The notes: generated by a model from the letters alone, not told the origin. A stretch of DNA of 64,000 bases from Massilia sp. Root335 (GCF_001425685.1 NZ_LMCY01000021.1:275-64274); one strand, 5' to 3'. Counted from the stretch's first letter, positions 8,347 to 18,530 are shown. Program-made: numbers and translations.

Positions 8347-8847
8347 ATGACCAAGCGCGCGCGCAGCCTGCCGCGCCGGCCCGGATTGCCGGACCACCGC
8401 GGCTTCACCCTGGTGGAGATCATGGTCGTGATGGTCATCATCGGCATCACGCTCGGGCTGGCCAGCCTCAACGCCATTCCGAGTCCGCACCAGGACCTGC
8501 AGAAGGAGGCACAGCGCCTCGCGCTGCTGCTCCAGCTGGCGCGCGACGAGGCGATCGTGCGCAACCGCCTCGTCGCCTTCGAGGCCACGCCCGAGCGCTA
8601 CCACTTCCTCGTGCGCACCGAGACGCGCTGGGAACCGATCGTGAAGGACGACCTGCTGCGCGAGCGCGACTTCAAGAATGCCCCGCTGACCCTGCTGCTG
8701 GATCCCACCAGCGCCGGGACCCTCAATCCGCTGCGCATCACGTTCGGCAACGAACCGGTCGACAAGCCGTTCGTGCTTACCCTCGCCAGCGGCAATGACC
8801 GCGTCGCCATCCGCGCCGACGGGGTCGGGCACTTCACCGTGGAATGA
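8347..8847 (+). CDS. gspH: Type II secretion minor pseudopilin GspH
   Basis: This 166-residue protein begins with a long basic leader. The cleavage context HRG^FTLVEIMVVMVIIGITLG and the following helix mark a type IV pilin-like protein. The C-terminal part is short and beta-rich (ITFGNEPVDKPFVLTLASG), as in GspH. It starts 13 bases after gspG and overlaps gspI by 4 bases. Confidence 0.93.
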   Translation: MTKRARSLPRRPGLPDHRGFTLVEIMVVMVIIGITLGLASLNAIPSPHQDLQKEAQRLALLLQLARDEAIVRNRLVAFEATPERYHFLVRTETRWEPIVKDDLLRERDFKNAPLTLLLDPTSAGTLNPLRITFGNEPVDKPFVLTLASGNDRVAIRADGVGHFTVE

Positions 8848-9254
8848 GCGAGCCGATGAGCGACAGGATGCGCATGCGATTCCCGGGCCGGCACCGCGGC
8901 TTCACGCTGCTGGAAGTGCTCGTGGCCCTCGTCATCGTCGGCACGGCGCTGGGCGCGGGCCTGCGCGCCGTCGGCAGCCTGACCGCCAACAGCAGCGGCC
9001 TGCGCGCCTCGATGATGGCGACGTGGTCGGCCGAGAACCGCCTCGTGCAGATCCGCCTCGGCAAGGAATTCCCGGACATCGGCAAGCACGGTTTCGATTG
9101 CCCGCAGGGCGACCTGCACCTCGTGTGCCAGGAAGAAGTCATCGCCAGCCCGAACCCGCGCCTGCGCCGCGTCGAGGTCTCCGTGTTCGACATCGAAAAC
9201 CCCAACCGGCGTATCGTCAAGCTGGTGCAACTGGTATTGAAACCGTGGCGATGA
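8844..9254 (+). CDS. gspI: Type II secretion minor pseudopilin GspI
   Basis: This 136-residue pseudopilin has the prepilin site HRG^FTLLEVLVALVIVGTALG. It also has the family's C-terminal VSVFDIENPNRRIVKLVQLV-type strand. GspI joins GspJ and GspK in the tip complex. The start overlaps the gspH stop (ATGA) and the stop overlaps the gspJ start, indicating translational coupling. Confidence 0.94.
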   Translation: MSEPMSDRMRMRFPGRHRGFTLLEVLVALVIVGTALGAGLRAVGSLTANSSGLRASMMATWSAENRLVQIRLGKEFPDIGKHGFDCPQGDLHLVCQEEVIASPNPRLRRVEVSVFDIENPNRRIVKLVQLVLKPWR

Positions 9255-9946
9255 CGACCCTGACGCGACGTGCCGACCGTGCGCGCGGCTTCACCCTCGT
9301 GGAGCTGCTGGTGGCGATCAGCATCCTGGCCATCGTGGCCGTGCTCGGCTGGCGCGGCCTGGACAGCATCGTGCGCGCGCGCGTGGCCCTCACCCAGCAG
9401 ATGGAGACGACGCGCGGCATGCAATTGGCGTTCGCGCAGATGCAGAGCGACTGCGAGCACATCGCCCAGCGCGACGTCGTCGACCAGCGGCCTTATCTTT
9501 TGATCGGCGCCGACCGCTTCACGCTCGTGCGCGAAGTGTTCACGGAAAACCAGCCGTCGCGCCTGCAGGTGGTGGCCTACCGCATCGTCAACGGTACGCT
9601 GATCCGGCGCGAATCGCAGCCGACGCGCGACCTGATCCAGCTCGACGCCCTGTGGCAGGCCGTCACCAGCGATACCGACAGCAACGCGGCCGTGGCCTTG
9701 CAGACCGGCGTGACGGGGATGCAGGTCGCGACCTGGCTCAATAATTCGTGGCGCCAGGGCGGCGTCGATCCCGGCGCGAATGCGGCGGGCACGGTGCAGG
9801 CCCCGGCCGCGCCCGCGCCGCTGCAGCAACCCGACCAGGTGGCGCCGCAGCAGGCGAACAACGAACCGACCGGCATGCAGGTGGCGTTGCTGGCCCAGGG
9901 CCTGCAGGCACCGCTGGTCAAATCCTTCCTGCTGGGGGAGCCATGA
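9251..9946 (+). CDS. gspJ: Type II secretion minor pseudopilin GspJ
   Basis: This 231-residue tip pseudopilin has the site ARG^FTLVELLVAISILAIVAV. It carries the GspJ features MQSDCEHIAQRDV and SRLQVVAYRIVNGTLIRRESQP. A Pro/Gln/Ala-rich low-complexity insert (about 180-205) precedes the final strand. The ATG at 9251 overlaps the gspI stop; the end overlaps gspK by 4 bases. Confidence 0.94.
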   Translation: MTTLTRRADRARGFTLVELLVAISILAIVAVLGWRGLDSIVRARVALTQQMETTRGMQLAFAQMQSDCEHIAQRDVVDQRPYLLIGADRFTLVREVFTENQPSRLQVVAYRIVNGTLIRRESQPTRDLIQLDALWQAVTSDTDSNAAVALQTGVTGMQVATWLNNSWRQGGVDPGANAAGTVQAPAAPAPLQQPDQVAPQQANNEPTGMQVALLAQGLQAPLVKSFLLGEP

Positions 9947-10935
9947 GATTGCGGCGGCAACGTCCCGGGCGCGAACGCGGCGTGGCCGTGATCACCGCGC
10001 TGCTGCTGACCACGCTGGCGATCTCCATCGTCGCCAGCCTGTTCTGGCAGCAGCAGGTGCAGGTACGCTCGATGGAAAACCAGAGACTGCACCTGCAGAC
10101 CAAGTGGATCCTGCGCGGCGCGCTCGACTGGGCGACCCTGGTCCTGTTCCAGGACGGCGTCGATCACCGCCAGTACACGTCGCTCGACCAGGTGTGGGCG
10201 ACGCCGCTGGCGGACACGCGTCTCGACCAGTACGTCGAGCGCGAGCGGGTCGAAGGAGAAAGTTTCGATGCAAGCCTGTCCGGTAGCATTACCGACGCAT
10301 GCTCGCGTTACAATTTGCGCAACCTCGGATTGGGCAAGGGGCAGCTGAGCGAATCGCAGATCGAGATTTTCGAGCGCCTGCTGCGTAATCTGCAGCTGGA
10401 TACGGGACTGGCGCGGCGCATCGCGACGTTCGTGGCGGCCGGGTTGCCGGTCACGGCCGGCGAAGAGAATGACGATCCGGCGAAGCAGGTGCAGGCCACC
10501 CCGGTGATCGGGGCGCCGGTGAAGATCCTGGAGGTGGAGGATTTGCTGACGGTGAAGGGCGTGACGCCGGCCGTCGTCGAACGCCTGCGGCCGTTCGTGA
10601 CCGTGCTGCCGCAGGCCACGCCGGTCAACGTGAACACGGCGCCCGCGGAAGTGCTGGCGGCCCTGGTGCCGAACATGTCGGTGTCGGAGGCGAACACGCT
10701 GATCGTGCGGCGCAAGCAGGCGGCGTGGCGCGAGACGACTTATTTTGCGGAGCAGGTCCATAGCGAAAGCCGTCCGCTGACGGAAGGTTCGTACGCCGTG
10801 AAAAGCGACTGGTTCCTGGTCGACACGCGCATCCGCCTGGACCGGGCCGCACTGGACGCGCAGGCGCTGATCCACCGGTCGTCGGCGCTGGTAGCGGGTG
10901 GCGGGCCAAAGGTGGTGTGGATTCGCCAGTATTAA
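9943..10935 (+). CDS. gspK: Type II secretion minor pseudopilin GspK
   Basis: This large tip pseudopilin (330 residues) caps the pseudopilus. The N-terminus RERG^VAVITALLLTTLAISIVASLFWQQQ lacks the Glu5 of other pseudopilins, as is normal for GspK. The large domain has the SITDACSRYNLRNL segment and the helix-hairpin-helix-like VNVNTAPAEVLAALVP. It overlaps gspJ by 4 bases. A 78-base gap separates it from gspL. Confidence 0.95.
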   Translation: MRLRRQRPGRERGVAVITALLLTTLAISIVASLFWQQQVQVRSMENQRLHLQTKWILRGALDWATLVLFQDGVDHRQYTSLDQVWATPLADTRLDQYVERERVEGESFDASLSGSITDACSRYNLRNLGLGKGQLSESQIEIFERLLRNLQLDTGLARRIATFVAAGLPVTAGEENDDPAKQVQATPVIGAPVKILEVEDLLTVKGVTPAVVERLRPFVTVLPQATPVNVNTAPAEVLAALVPNMSVSEANTLIVRRKQAAWRETTYFAEQVHSESRPLTEGSYAVKSDWFLVDTRIRLDRAALDAQALIHRSSALVAGGGPKVVWIRQY

Positions 10936-11013
10936 AAAAACGTTAAAGAAGTCTCGAGGGACAGCGCAGGGCATGTTAAAAAGACCAACAAGAGATCGAG
11001 AAAGCGAGACAGT

Positions 11014-12225
11014 TTGAGCACACTTTATATCCGGCATCCCGCGCGTGCCGAAGGTGAACATGCGTTGTGCCGCTTCGCCCTCGTCACCGATGGCGGCGCG
11101 ATCGACCAGCACGGCGAAGGATCGTTGCGCAACCTGGGCGACCTGGTCGGCACGAGCCGCCGCATCGTGCTGCTGCTGGCCGCCGCCGACGTCAGCCTGC
11201 TGTCGGTGCAGGCCCCGCCGCTGTCCGGCGCGCGCCTGAAAGCCGCGCTGCCGGGCCTCGTCGAAGAACACATCCTGGGCGATCCGCTCGATGCCGTGCT
11301 CGTGGCCGCGCCCGAGCAGCCCGACGGCACGCGCTCGATCGCCGTCGTCGAGCGCGACTGGCTGGAAGCCATCGTCAAGAGCCTGCTGGCCCAGGGCGCG
11401 CGTTCAGTCACCGCCGTGCCCGCGCAACTGTGCCTGCCTTTGCAGCCGGGCAGCGTCGCGGCCGCAATTTCCGGTGTCGAACTGACCTTGCGCCAGAGCC
11501 TGTTCCACGGCTTCGGTCTCGCGCTCGACGCCACCCCGGCCGTCGTGCTGCAGACGGCGCGCGCCTTCAGCGGCGACGCCCCGCTCGTGCTGTACGTGCC
11601 GCCCGCCCAGCTGGGCGAATACCAGGCGCTGGCGCAGGACGCCGGCCCCGGCATCACGCTCGAAGCCGACGACTGGACGCACTGGATCGCCGGCTCCAAG
11701 ACCACCGCGCTGGACCTCGTGAGCGGCCTCGGCGCTGCCGGCAGCCCGACGCGCGACTGGCGCCGCTGGCGCTGGCCGATCGCTCTCGCCGCGCTGGCCA
11801 TCGCCGTCAACCTGATCGGCCTGAACGTCGACTGGCTGCGCCTGCGCCGCGAAGCCAACACGATCCGCCAGTCGATGACGCTGACCTTCCGCAACGCCTA
11901 TCCGCGCGAGACGGCGATCCTCGATCCGGTGCTGCAGATGCGCCAGAACATCGCCCGGGCACGCGCCAACACGGGCGACGTGGCGCCCGACGAATTCACT
12001 TACCTGGCGTCGGCGCTGGGCGAAGCGACGCGCTCGCTCGGCCGCCCGGTTGGAATTACATCAATCGAGTACCGCGAACGCGCCTTGATCGTCAAAGTCA
12101 AACCGGAAACGGTCGACCCCGGCTTGACCGGGCAGTTGCGCACGGCCCTGGCCACGCGCCGGCTCACGCTGGAAGAAGGCACGCCGGGCAACTGGGTCAT
12201 CCGCAGCACGGGAGCCAAACCATGA
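11014..12225 (+). CDS. gspL: Type II secretion inner-membrane platform protein GspL
   Basis: GspL binds the ATPase GspE through its cytoplasmic domain and pairs with GspM. The 403-residue protein has an actin-like cytoplasmic part (1-250), one membrane helix (about 255-275, WPIALAALAIAVNLIGL) and a periplasmic ferredoxin-like end. The start codon is TTG (MSTLYIRHPA); no better ATG lies nearby. It overlaps gspM by 4 bases. Confidence 0.93.
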   Translation: MSTLYIRHPARAEGEHALCRFALVTDGGAIDQHGEGSLRNLGDLVGTSRRIVLLLAAADVSLLSVQAPPLSGARLKAALPGLVEEHILGDPLDAVLVAAPEQPDGTRSIAVVERDWLEAIVKSLLAQGARSVTAVPAQLCLPLQPGSVAAAISGVELTLRQSLFHGFGLALDATPAVVLQTARAFSGDAPLVLYVPPAQLGEYQALAQDAGPGITLEADDWTHWIAGSKTTALDLVSGLGAAGSPTRDWRRWRWPIALAALAIAVNLIGLNVDWLRLRREANTIRQSMTLTFRNAYPRETAILDPVLQMRQNIARARANTGDVAPDEFTYLASALGEATRSLGRPVGITSIEYRERALIVKVKPETVDPGLTGQLRTALATRRLTLEEGTPGNWVIRSTGAKP

Positions 12226-12740
12226 GCATCGCCACCACCATCGCCCAGTACCGCGAGCGCGCCACGGCGCTCTGGCTCGCGCGCACCGAGCAGGAACGCC
12301 GCTTCCTGGCGGTCGGCGGCGCCGTCGTGCTGGCCGCGCTGCTGTATCTGCTGCTGGTCGATCCGGCCATCGAAGGCCGCGCCCAGTTGCGCCGCACGCT
12401 GCCGCAGCTGCGCCAGCAGGCCGCCGAGCTGCAGGCCATGGCCCAGGAAGCGACCGCCCTCGCGCAGGCGCCCGAAACGCACGTCGTGCCGCTCACGCGC
12501 GAAGCCGTCAACAGCGGCCTGTCGAGCCGCGGCCTGACGCCGCAATCGCTGTCGATGAACGGCGAATACATCAAGCTGCAGCTGAACAACGTGGCGTTCG
12601 CCAACTTGGCCACCTGGCTGGACGAGCAGCGCCGCGCCAACCGCTTGCTGGTGCAGGACGCCACCGTTACCGCATTGCCCGCCGCCGGCCAGGTCGACGC
12701 CAGCCTGACGCTGCGCCAGAACACCGGCAGCGGTCAATGA
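12222..12740 (+). CDS. gspM: Type II secretion protein GspM
   Basis: This 172-residue bitopic membrane protein has a short cytoplasmic start, one membrane helix (about 31-50, FLAVGGAVVLAALLYLLLV), a coiled stretch (LRRTLPQLRQQAAELQAMAQEA) and a C-terminal ferredoxin-like domain. The ATG overlaps the gspL stop. It partners GspL in the platform. Confidence 0.92.
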   Translation: MSIATTIAQYRERATALWLARTEQERRFLAVGGAVVLAALLYLLLVDPAIEGRAQLRRTLPQLRQQAAELQAMAQEATALAQAPETHVVPLTREAVNSGLSSRGLTPQSLSMNGEYIKLQLNNVAFANLATWLDEQRRANRLLVQDATVTALPAAGQVDASLTLRQNTGSGQ

Positions 12741-13510
12741 GGCGCGCGCTCGTCTGGATCGCGCTGACGGCGCTGGCGGTGCTCGTCACCGTGCTGGCGT
12801 TCCTGCCGGCCGCCTGGCTCGGTCCGATGGTCGAACGCCAGACCGGCGGCCGTTTGACTCTGGGGGATGCGCAGGGTACGCTTTGGCGCGGCTCAGCCTT
12901 TGTGGGCGGCGCGCCGGGCGAGGGCGGTTCCGTCACGCCGCTGCTGCCCGGACGCTTTACGTGGCGCCTGTCGCCGCTCGTGCTGTTCGGGGATGTCAGC
13001 ATGGACCTGGCCAACGACCAGGCGCTGGCGCAGCCGGTGCACGTCAGCGGCAGCTGGTCGCAATGGCAGGTCAGCGCCGGCCAGCTGCTGTTGCCGGCGG
13101 CAGGATTGGCCGGCCTGGGCGCGCCCCTGAACACGCTCGCGCTGTCGGGCACGATCAAGCTGTCCTGGAACCTGCTGGACATCGCGCGCCAGGGCAATGC
13201 GGTCGCGGTGAGCGGACGCACGGTGCTCGCGATGACCGACATGGGATCGCGCATGAGTCCGATCAAACCGCTCGGTACCTACGAGATGGCCATGGACTGG
13301 CACGGCCAGCGGGCCGACGTGAGCCTGCGTACCGTGAGCGGAGCACTTTTGCTGTCTGGTAGTGGAGCATTGGAAAACGGCCGCCTGCACTTCTCGGGAC
13401 AGGCAGCGGCGGCCGACAAATACGAAGACACGCTGGGCAACCTGCTCAACCTGCTGGGTCAACGGCGTATGGTGAACGGCAAGAACATAATCGCGTTAGA
13501 GTTCAGATGA
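12737..13510 (+). CDS. gspN: Type II secretion protein GspN
   Basis: This 257-residue inner-membrane protein has one N-terminal membrane helix (about 5-27) and a beta-rich periplasmic part starting GGRLTLGDAQGTLWRGSA, the usual GspN opening. GspN is found only in some type II systems and its role is not settled. It is coupled at both ends by 4-base overlaps with gspM and gspD. Confidence 0.9.
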   Translation: MRRALVWIALTALAVLVTVLAFLPAAWLGPMVERQTGGRLTLGDAQGTLWRGSAFVGGAPGEGGSVTPLLPGRFTWRLSPLVLFGDVSMDLANDQALAQPVHVSGSWSQWQVSAGQLLLPAAGLAGLGAPLNTLALSGTIKLSWNLLDIARQGNAVAVSGRTVLAMTDMGSRMSPIKPLGTYEMAMDWHGQRADVSLRTVSGALLLSGSGALENGRLHFSGQAAAADKYEDTLGNLLNLLGQRRMVNGKNIIALEFR

Positions 13511-15864
13511 TGAAAACAAACCTCCGTAGCACCAAGCAACCTCCAGCCCTGCGCCGCATCGTGGCCGCCGCCATGGTGTGCTGCCTCGTCGGAACAAGCG
13601 TCACTGTCGTGCCCGCCTTCGCCCAGGACGGCGGCGGCGCCGCACTCAACTTCGTCAACGCCGACATGGAATCCGTCATCAAGGCGGTCGGCCATTACAC
13701 GGGAACGACCTTCATCATCGACCCCCGCGTCAAGGGCACATTGACCCTCGTGTCGGAAAAGACATTGACCAAGGCCCAGGCGTTTGCCCTGCTGACGTCG
13801 GCGCTGCGCCTGCAGGGCTATGCGGTCGTCACCGGCGACGGCTATGCCAAGGTGGTGCCGGAAGCGGAAGCGAAGCTGCAATCGTCGCCCACGCAGGTCG
13901 GCATCAGCGGCTCGAAGGCCAGGGGCGACCAGATCGCCACGCAGGTCTACCGCCTGCAGCACGAATCGGCCGCCAACCTGACGGCCGTGCTGCGCCCGCT
14001 GATCTCGCCGAACAACTCGATCATGGCCGATCCCGGCAACAACAGCCTCGTGATCACGGATTACGCGGACAACCTGCGCCGCCTGTCGAAGATCATCGCC
14101 GCGCTCGATGGCCCGGCCACCGGCGACCTCGACGTGATCCCGATCCGCAACGGCATCGCCAGCGACGTCGCCACGCTCGTCACGCGCCTGATGGAGCCGG
14201 CCGCCGGCGGCGATGCGGGCCGCGTCACCGTGCTGGCCGATCCGCGCACCAATACCGTCATCGTGCGCGCGCCGTCCCCGGCCCGCGCGAACATGGCCAA
14301 GAACCTGATCGCCAAGCTCGACCAGCCGACGACTGAACTCGGCAACATCCACGTGGTCTACCTCAAGAACGCCGATGCCAGCAAGGTCGCGCAGACGCTG
14401 CGCGCCGTCGTGTCGCAGGATGCGTCGGCCGTGCCGGTGCAGCAGCAGGGCACGTCGGGCGGCTCGATCCAGTCCAGCACGACGGGTGGCACGGGCACGG
14501 GCGCCGGCTCGCTCGGCGGCCAGCAAGGACAGCAGAGCAGCACCGGCATGGGCGGCACGGGCGGCAGCTTCGCCCAGCAGGGCCAGGCGACGTCCGGCGG
14601 TGCCGGCGGCGGCCAGGGTTCCGGCTTCATCCAGGCCGATGCGTCGACCAACAGCCTCATCATCACGGCGCCGGACGCCGTGTACCGCAACCTGCGCGCC
14701 GTCATCGATCAGCTCGACGTGCGCCGCGCCCAGGTCTACATCGAGGCGCTGGTGGTCGAGGTCACGTCGACCGATGCGTCCGAGTTCGGCGTGCAGTGGG
14801 TGGGCCTGACCGGCAACAACAACAGCAGCTACCGCGTGGGCGGCCTGCAGTCGTTCAGCCTCGGCGGCAGCAACAACAACATCGTCAACCTGGCGCTGGC
14901 CGCGGCGACGGGCATCAGCGGCACGTCCGGCAGCACCACCGGCAGTTCGATCCCGACGCCGACCGGCCTGTCGATCGGCCTGTTCAAGCAGGTGAACGGC
15001 GAGCTGGGCCTGGGCGCGATCGCGCATGCCCTTGAAAGCACGGGACACGCCAACATCTTGTCCACACCGAACATGATCACCCTGGACAACGAGCTGGCAA
15101 CGATCAAGGTCGGGCAGAACATTCCGATCATCACCGGTTCCTTCACGACGGGTGCGAGCGGGGCAAGCAATCCGTTCCAGACGGTCGACCGCAAGGACGT
15201 GGGCCTGCTGCTGAAGGTGCGCCCGCAGATTTCCGAAGGCGGTACCATCAAGCTGTCGATCTACCATGAGAATTCGGGAATCGACAATTCCGTCAGCTCG
15301 GCGTCGGGCATCGTGACCACCGTCCGCGCGATCGAAAGCAACGTGCTGGCCGACAATGGCCAGATCATCGTGCTGGGCGGCCTGATCTCGGACGACGAAT
15401 CCGAGAACAACGAAAAGACGCGCGGACTGGGCGATATTCCGATCATCGGCAACCTGTTCAAGTACCGCACGCGGACCCGCGCCAAGCGTAACCTGATGGT
15501 GTTCCTGCGCCCGGTGGTGGTGCGCAGCAAGGAGCAGAACGACAGCATCTCGATGGACCGCTACGAATACATGCACGCCGCCGGCGAGATGGCGCAGCCG
15601 GCCGACGACACCGTGCTGCTGAAGAACCTCGGCGCGCCGATGTTGCCCAAGCTGATCAACGGCCAGCCGCCGACGGGCGGCGCGATGGCCGCGATGCCGC
15701 CGCCGGCACCCGTCGCGGCGCGTCCCGGCGCCGGCACCGGCCCGGGCACGCTCCAGCCCAAGGCCCCGGGCCAGCCGGGCGTCCAGCCGGCCGTGCCGGA
15801 ATTCCGCCCGGTGCAGCCGGCGCAACCCGAGTATCGGCCGGTGCCACCGACCCCAACGAACTGA
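13507..15864 (+). CDS. gspD: Type II secretion secretin GspD
   Basis: GspD is the outer-membrane channel. The 785-residue protein has a signal peptide (about 1-38), N0-N3 domains (from ALNFVNADMESVIKAVGHYTG) and the C-terminal secretin core with VPVIGNLFKYRT-type signature (IPIIGNLFKYRTRTRAKRNLMVFLRP). A Gly/Ser/Gln-rich insert of about 60 residues (around 314-374) interrupts the N3 region, and a Pro-rich tail (about 720-785) follows the core. No lipobox is present. The start ATG overlaps the gspN stop; a second ATG follows immediately. Confidence 0.96.
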   Translation: MMKTNLRSTKQPPALRRIVAAAMVCCLVGTSVTVVPAFAQDGGGAALNFVNADMESVIKAVGHYTGTTFIIDPRVKGTLTLVSEKTLTKAQAFALLTSALRLQGYAVVTGDGYAKVVPEAEAKLQSSPTQVGISGSKARGDQIATQVYRLQHESAANLTAVLRPLISPNNSIMADPGNNSLVITDYADNLRRLSKIIAALDGPATGDLDVIPIRNGIASDVATLVTRLMEPAAGGDAGRVTVLADPRTNTVIVRAPSPARANMAKNLIAKLDQPTTELGNIHVVYLKNADASKVAQTLRAVVSQDASAVPVQQQGTSGGSIQSSTTGGTGTGAGSLGGQQGQQSSTGMGGTGGSFAQQGQATSGGAGGGQGSGFIQADASTNSLIITAPDAVYRNLRAVIDQLDVRRAQVYIEALVVEVTSTDASEFGVQWVGLTGNNNSSYRVGGLQSFSLGGSNNNIVNLALAAATGISGTSGSTTGSSIPTPTGLSIGLFKQVNGELGLGAIAHALESTGHANILSTPNMITLDNELATIKVGQNIPIITGSFTTGASGASNPFQTVDRKDVGLLLKVRPQISEGGTIKLSIYHENSGIDNSVSSASGIVTTVRAIESNVLADNGQIIVLGGLISDDESENNEKTRGLGDIPIIGNLFKYRTRTRAKRNLMVFLRPVVVRSKEQNDSISMDRYEYMHAAGEMAQPADDTVLLKNLGAPMLPKLINGQPPTGGAMAAMPPPAPVAARPGAGTGPGTLQPKAPGQPGVQPAVPEFRPVQPAQPEYRPVPPTPTN

Positions 15865-15870
15865 CAGACG

Positions 15871-17295
15871 ATGAACAACTTGCTGCCCTTCGCATTCGCA
15901 CGGGATTATGGCGTGCTGGCGCGTTCCAACGGCGACCCGGCGCAAGCCGTCGAAGTGCTGGTCTCGAACGCGACCAGGCCGGCGGCGATCGCCGAGATCT
16001 CGCGCCGTTTCGGGCGCATCACCCTGCGGCGGATGGAACGCGCCGAACTGGAGTCGGCCATCGCCGCCGCGTACCAGGGCGGGGGCGGCGACGCCTCGCA
16101 GGTCGCGGACGAGTTCGACGCCGACCTCGATCTCACCAAGCTGCTGCAGGACGTGCCCGCGATCGAGGACCTGCTGGAATCGTCCGACGACGCACCGGTC
16201 ATCCGCATGATCAACGCGCTGCTCACGCAATCGCTGCGCGAAGGCGCGTCGGACATCCACATCGAACCGTTCGAGCAGACGTCCGTCGTGCGCTTCCGCA
16301 TCGACGGTGCGCTGCGCGACGTCGTGCGTCCGCGCAAGGCCATCCACGCCTCGCTGATCTCGCGTATCAAGATCATGTCGCAGCTCGACATCGCCGAAAA
16401 ACGCCTGCCGCAGGACGGCCGCATCACGCTGCGCATCGGCGGCAAGCCCGTCGACGTGCGCGTCTCGACCCTGCCGACCGGCCACGGCGAGCGCGCCGTG
16501 CTGCGTCTGCTCGACAAGGAAGCGGGCCGCCTCGACCTCAGCCACCTGGGCATGAGCGAGCAGATGCTGCCGCAGTTCGACAAGCTGATCAACCAGCCGC
16601 ACGGCATCGTGCTCGTCACGGGCCCGACCGGTTCCGGTAAAACGACGACCCTGTACGCATCGCTGTCGCGCCTGAACTCGACGACCACCAACATCATGAC
16701 GGTGGAGGACCCGATCGAATACGACCTGCCCGGCATCGGCCAGACGCAGGTCAATGCCCGTATCGACATGACCTTCGGTAAAGCCCTGCGCGCGATCCTG
16801 CGCCAGGACCCGGACGTGATCATGATCGGCGAGATCCGCGACCTCGAAACGGCCCAGATCGCCGTGCAGGCCTCGCTGACCGGCCACCTGGTGCTGGCGA
16901 CCCTGCACACGAACGACGCCGCCTCGGCCGTGACCCGTCTGCTGGACATGGGCATCGAGCCGTTCCTGCTGTCGTCGTCGCTGCTGGGCGTGATGGCGCA
17001 GCGCCTCGTGCGCAAGCTGTGTTCTCACTGCAAGCGCCAGGAAGGCGGACAGTGGGTGGCGGTCGGCTGCGATCGCTGCGGCCACACGGGCTTCCACGGC
17101 CGCGTGGGCGTGTACGAGCTGCTCGAGACGAATGAACATATCCGTTCGCAGATCCACAACCAGGCCGCCGAGGCCGAGATCCGCGACACCGCGCTGAAAG
17201 TCGGCATGAAGACGATGCGCGAGGACGGCGCGCGGTGGGTGCACGAAGGCATCACGACCGAAGCTGAACTGGTCCGCGTGACCAAGGCGGATTGA
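15871..17295 (+). CDS. gspE: Type II secretion ATPase GspE
   Basis: This cytoplasmic hexameric ATPase powers pseudopilus assembly. In 474 residues it has an N-terminal N1E-type domain, Walker [11 protein letters not shown] (about 251-260), the Asp box [20 protein letters not shown], Walker [10 protein letters not shown] and the His box. The zinc-binding tetracysteine is present but short: CSHC and CDRC are only 12 residues apart, against roughly 30 in well-known GspE proteins. It lies 6 bases after gspD. Confidence 0.96.
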   Translation: MNNLLPFAFARDYGVLARSNGDPAQAVEVLVSNATRPAAIAEISRRFGRITLRRMERAELESAIAAAYQGGGGDASQVADEFDADLDLTKLLQDVPAIEDLLESSDDAPVIRMINALLTQSLREGASDIHIEPFEQTSVVRFRIDGALRDVVRPRKAIHASLISRIKIMSQLDIAEKRLPQDGRITLRIGGKPVDVRVSTLPTGHGERAVLRLLDKEAGRLDLSHLGMSEQMLPQFDKLINQPHGIVLVTGPTGSGKTTTLYASLSRLNSTTTNIMTVEDPIEYDLPGIGQTQVNARIDMTFGKALRAILRQDPDVIMIGEIRDLETAQIAVQASLTGHLVLATLHTNDAASAVTRLLDMGIEPFLLSSSLLGVMAQRLVRKLCSHCKRQEGGQWVAVGCDRCGHTGFHGRVGVYELLETNEHIRSQIHNQAAEAEIRDTALKVGMKTMREDGARWVHEGITTEAELVRVTKAD

Positions 17296-17298
17296 TCG

Positions 17299-18519
17299 AT
17301 GCCAGCCTTCCGCTATGAAGCCGTCGACGCCGGCGGCGTCACCCGCAAGGGCGTCCTGAACGCCGACAGCCCCCGTGCCGCGCGCGCCGACTTGCGCTTG
17401 CAGGGATTGACGCCGCTCACCGTCGAAGCCATCGCGTCTCAGCTCGACGAGAGCGGGGCGGCGCGCGCGCGCGGCTTCGGCGAGCGCCTGTCCCAGATCG
17501 AGCTCGCGCTGTTTACGCGCCAGCTCGCCAGCCTGCTGGAAGCGGGCCTGCCGCTCGAGCAAGCCTTCACGGCGCTGCTGGAACAGGCCGAGCGTGCCTA
17601 CGTGCGCGACCTGATCGCGTCGATCCGCTCGGAAGTGATGGGCGGCGCGTCGTTCTCCAGCGCGCTGGCGCGCCATCCGCGCGACTTCGCCGAAATCTAC
17701 CGCGCGCTCGTCGCGTCCGGCGAACAGATCGGCCAGCTGTCGCGCGTGCTGTCGCGCCTGGCCGACTACATCGAACGCCGCAACGCCCTCGTGCAGCGGG
17801 TGCGCCTGGCCTTCACCTATCCGGCCATCGTCACCGTCGTCGCGTTCGCGATCGTGATCTTCCTGCTGACCTATGTCGTGCCGCAGATCGTGTCGGTGTT
17901 CGCCAACACCAAGCAGAAGCTGCCCGTGTTGACGATCATGATGCTCGGCGTGTCGAACTTTACGCGCGCTTACGGGATCTATGTCGCATTGATCGTCATC
18001 GCCGCCTGGTTCGCGTGGCGCCGCGCGCTGCAGAACCCGGTGCTCAAGCGCCGCTGGCATACGTGGCTGCTGAACGCGCCCGTGTACGGCAAGTTCGAGC
18101 GCAGCCTGAACACGACCCGTTTCGCCAGCACGCTGGCGATCACGACCGGATCGGGCGTGCCCATCCTGCGCGCGCTCGAAACGAGCCGCGACACGTTGTC
18201 GAACGTGGCGATGAAGGAATTGGTGGAGCAGGCGACGGCCAGCGTGCGCGAAGGCGTCGGCCTCGCGCGTGCGCTGTCGGCGCAAAAGCTGTTTCCGCCC
18301 ATGCTGGTGCACATGATCCGCGCCGGGGAGATCACGGGCGAGTTGCCGGCCATGCTCGAACGGGCATCGAATTCGCAGCAGGCCGACCTCGAGCGGCGCG
18401 CGCTGACCATCGCCGGCCTGCTGGAGCCGGTGCTGATCCTGGCCATGGGCCTCGTCGTGCTGCTGATCGTGCTGGCCGTGCTGATGCCGATTATTGAAAT
18501 CAACCAGTTGGTGCAGTAA
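17299..18519 (+). CDS. gspF: Type II secretion inner-membrane protein GspF
   Basis: This polytopic platform protein has 406 residues, two repeated cytoplasmic four-helix domains and three membrane helices (about 170-195, 220-240 and 375-400). The family motifs ALFTRQLASLLEAGLPLEQA and its second copy TTRFASTLAITTGSGVPILRAL are clear. It starts 3 bases after gspE. Confidence 0.96.
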   Translation: MPAFRYEAVDAGGVTRKGVLNADSPRAARADLRLQGLTPLTVEAIASQLDESGAARARGFGERLSQIELALFTRQLASLLEAGLPLEQAFTALLEQAERAYVRDLIASIRSEVMGGASFSSALARHPRDFAEIYRALVASGEQIGQLSRVLSRLADYIERRNALVQRVRLAFTYPAIVTVVAFAIVIFLLTYVVPQIVSVFANTKQKLPVLTIMMLGVSNFTRAYGIYVALIVIAAWFAWRRALQNPVLKRRWHTWLLNAPVYGKFERSLNTTRFASTLAITTGSGVPILRALETSRDTLSNVAMKELVEQATASVREGVGLARALSAQKLFPPMLVHMIRAGEITGELPAMLERASNSQQADLERRALTIAGLLEPVLILAMGLVVLLIVLAVLMPIIEINQLVQ

Positions 18520-18530
18520 CAAGGAAACCG

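Noticed and set aside
13459..18522. Very long minus-strand open frame (1687 codons) opposite gspD-gspE-gspF
   Set aside because: It is antisense to three intact gsp genes. The translation is His/Arg/Gln-rich with no domain, as expected for a high-GC shadow frame.
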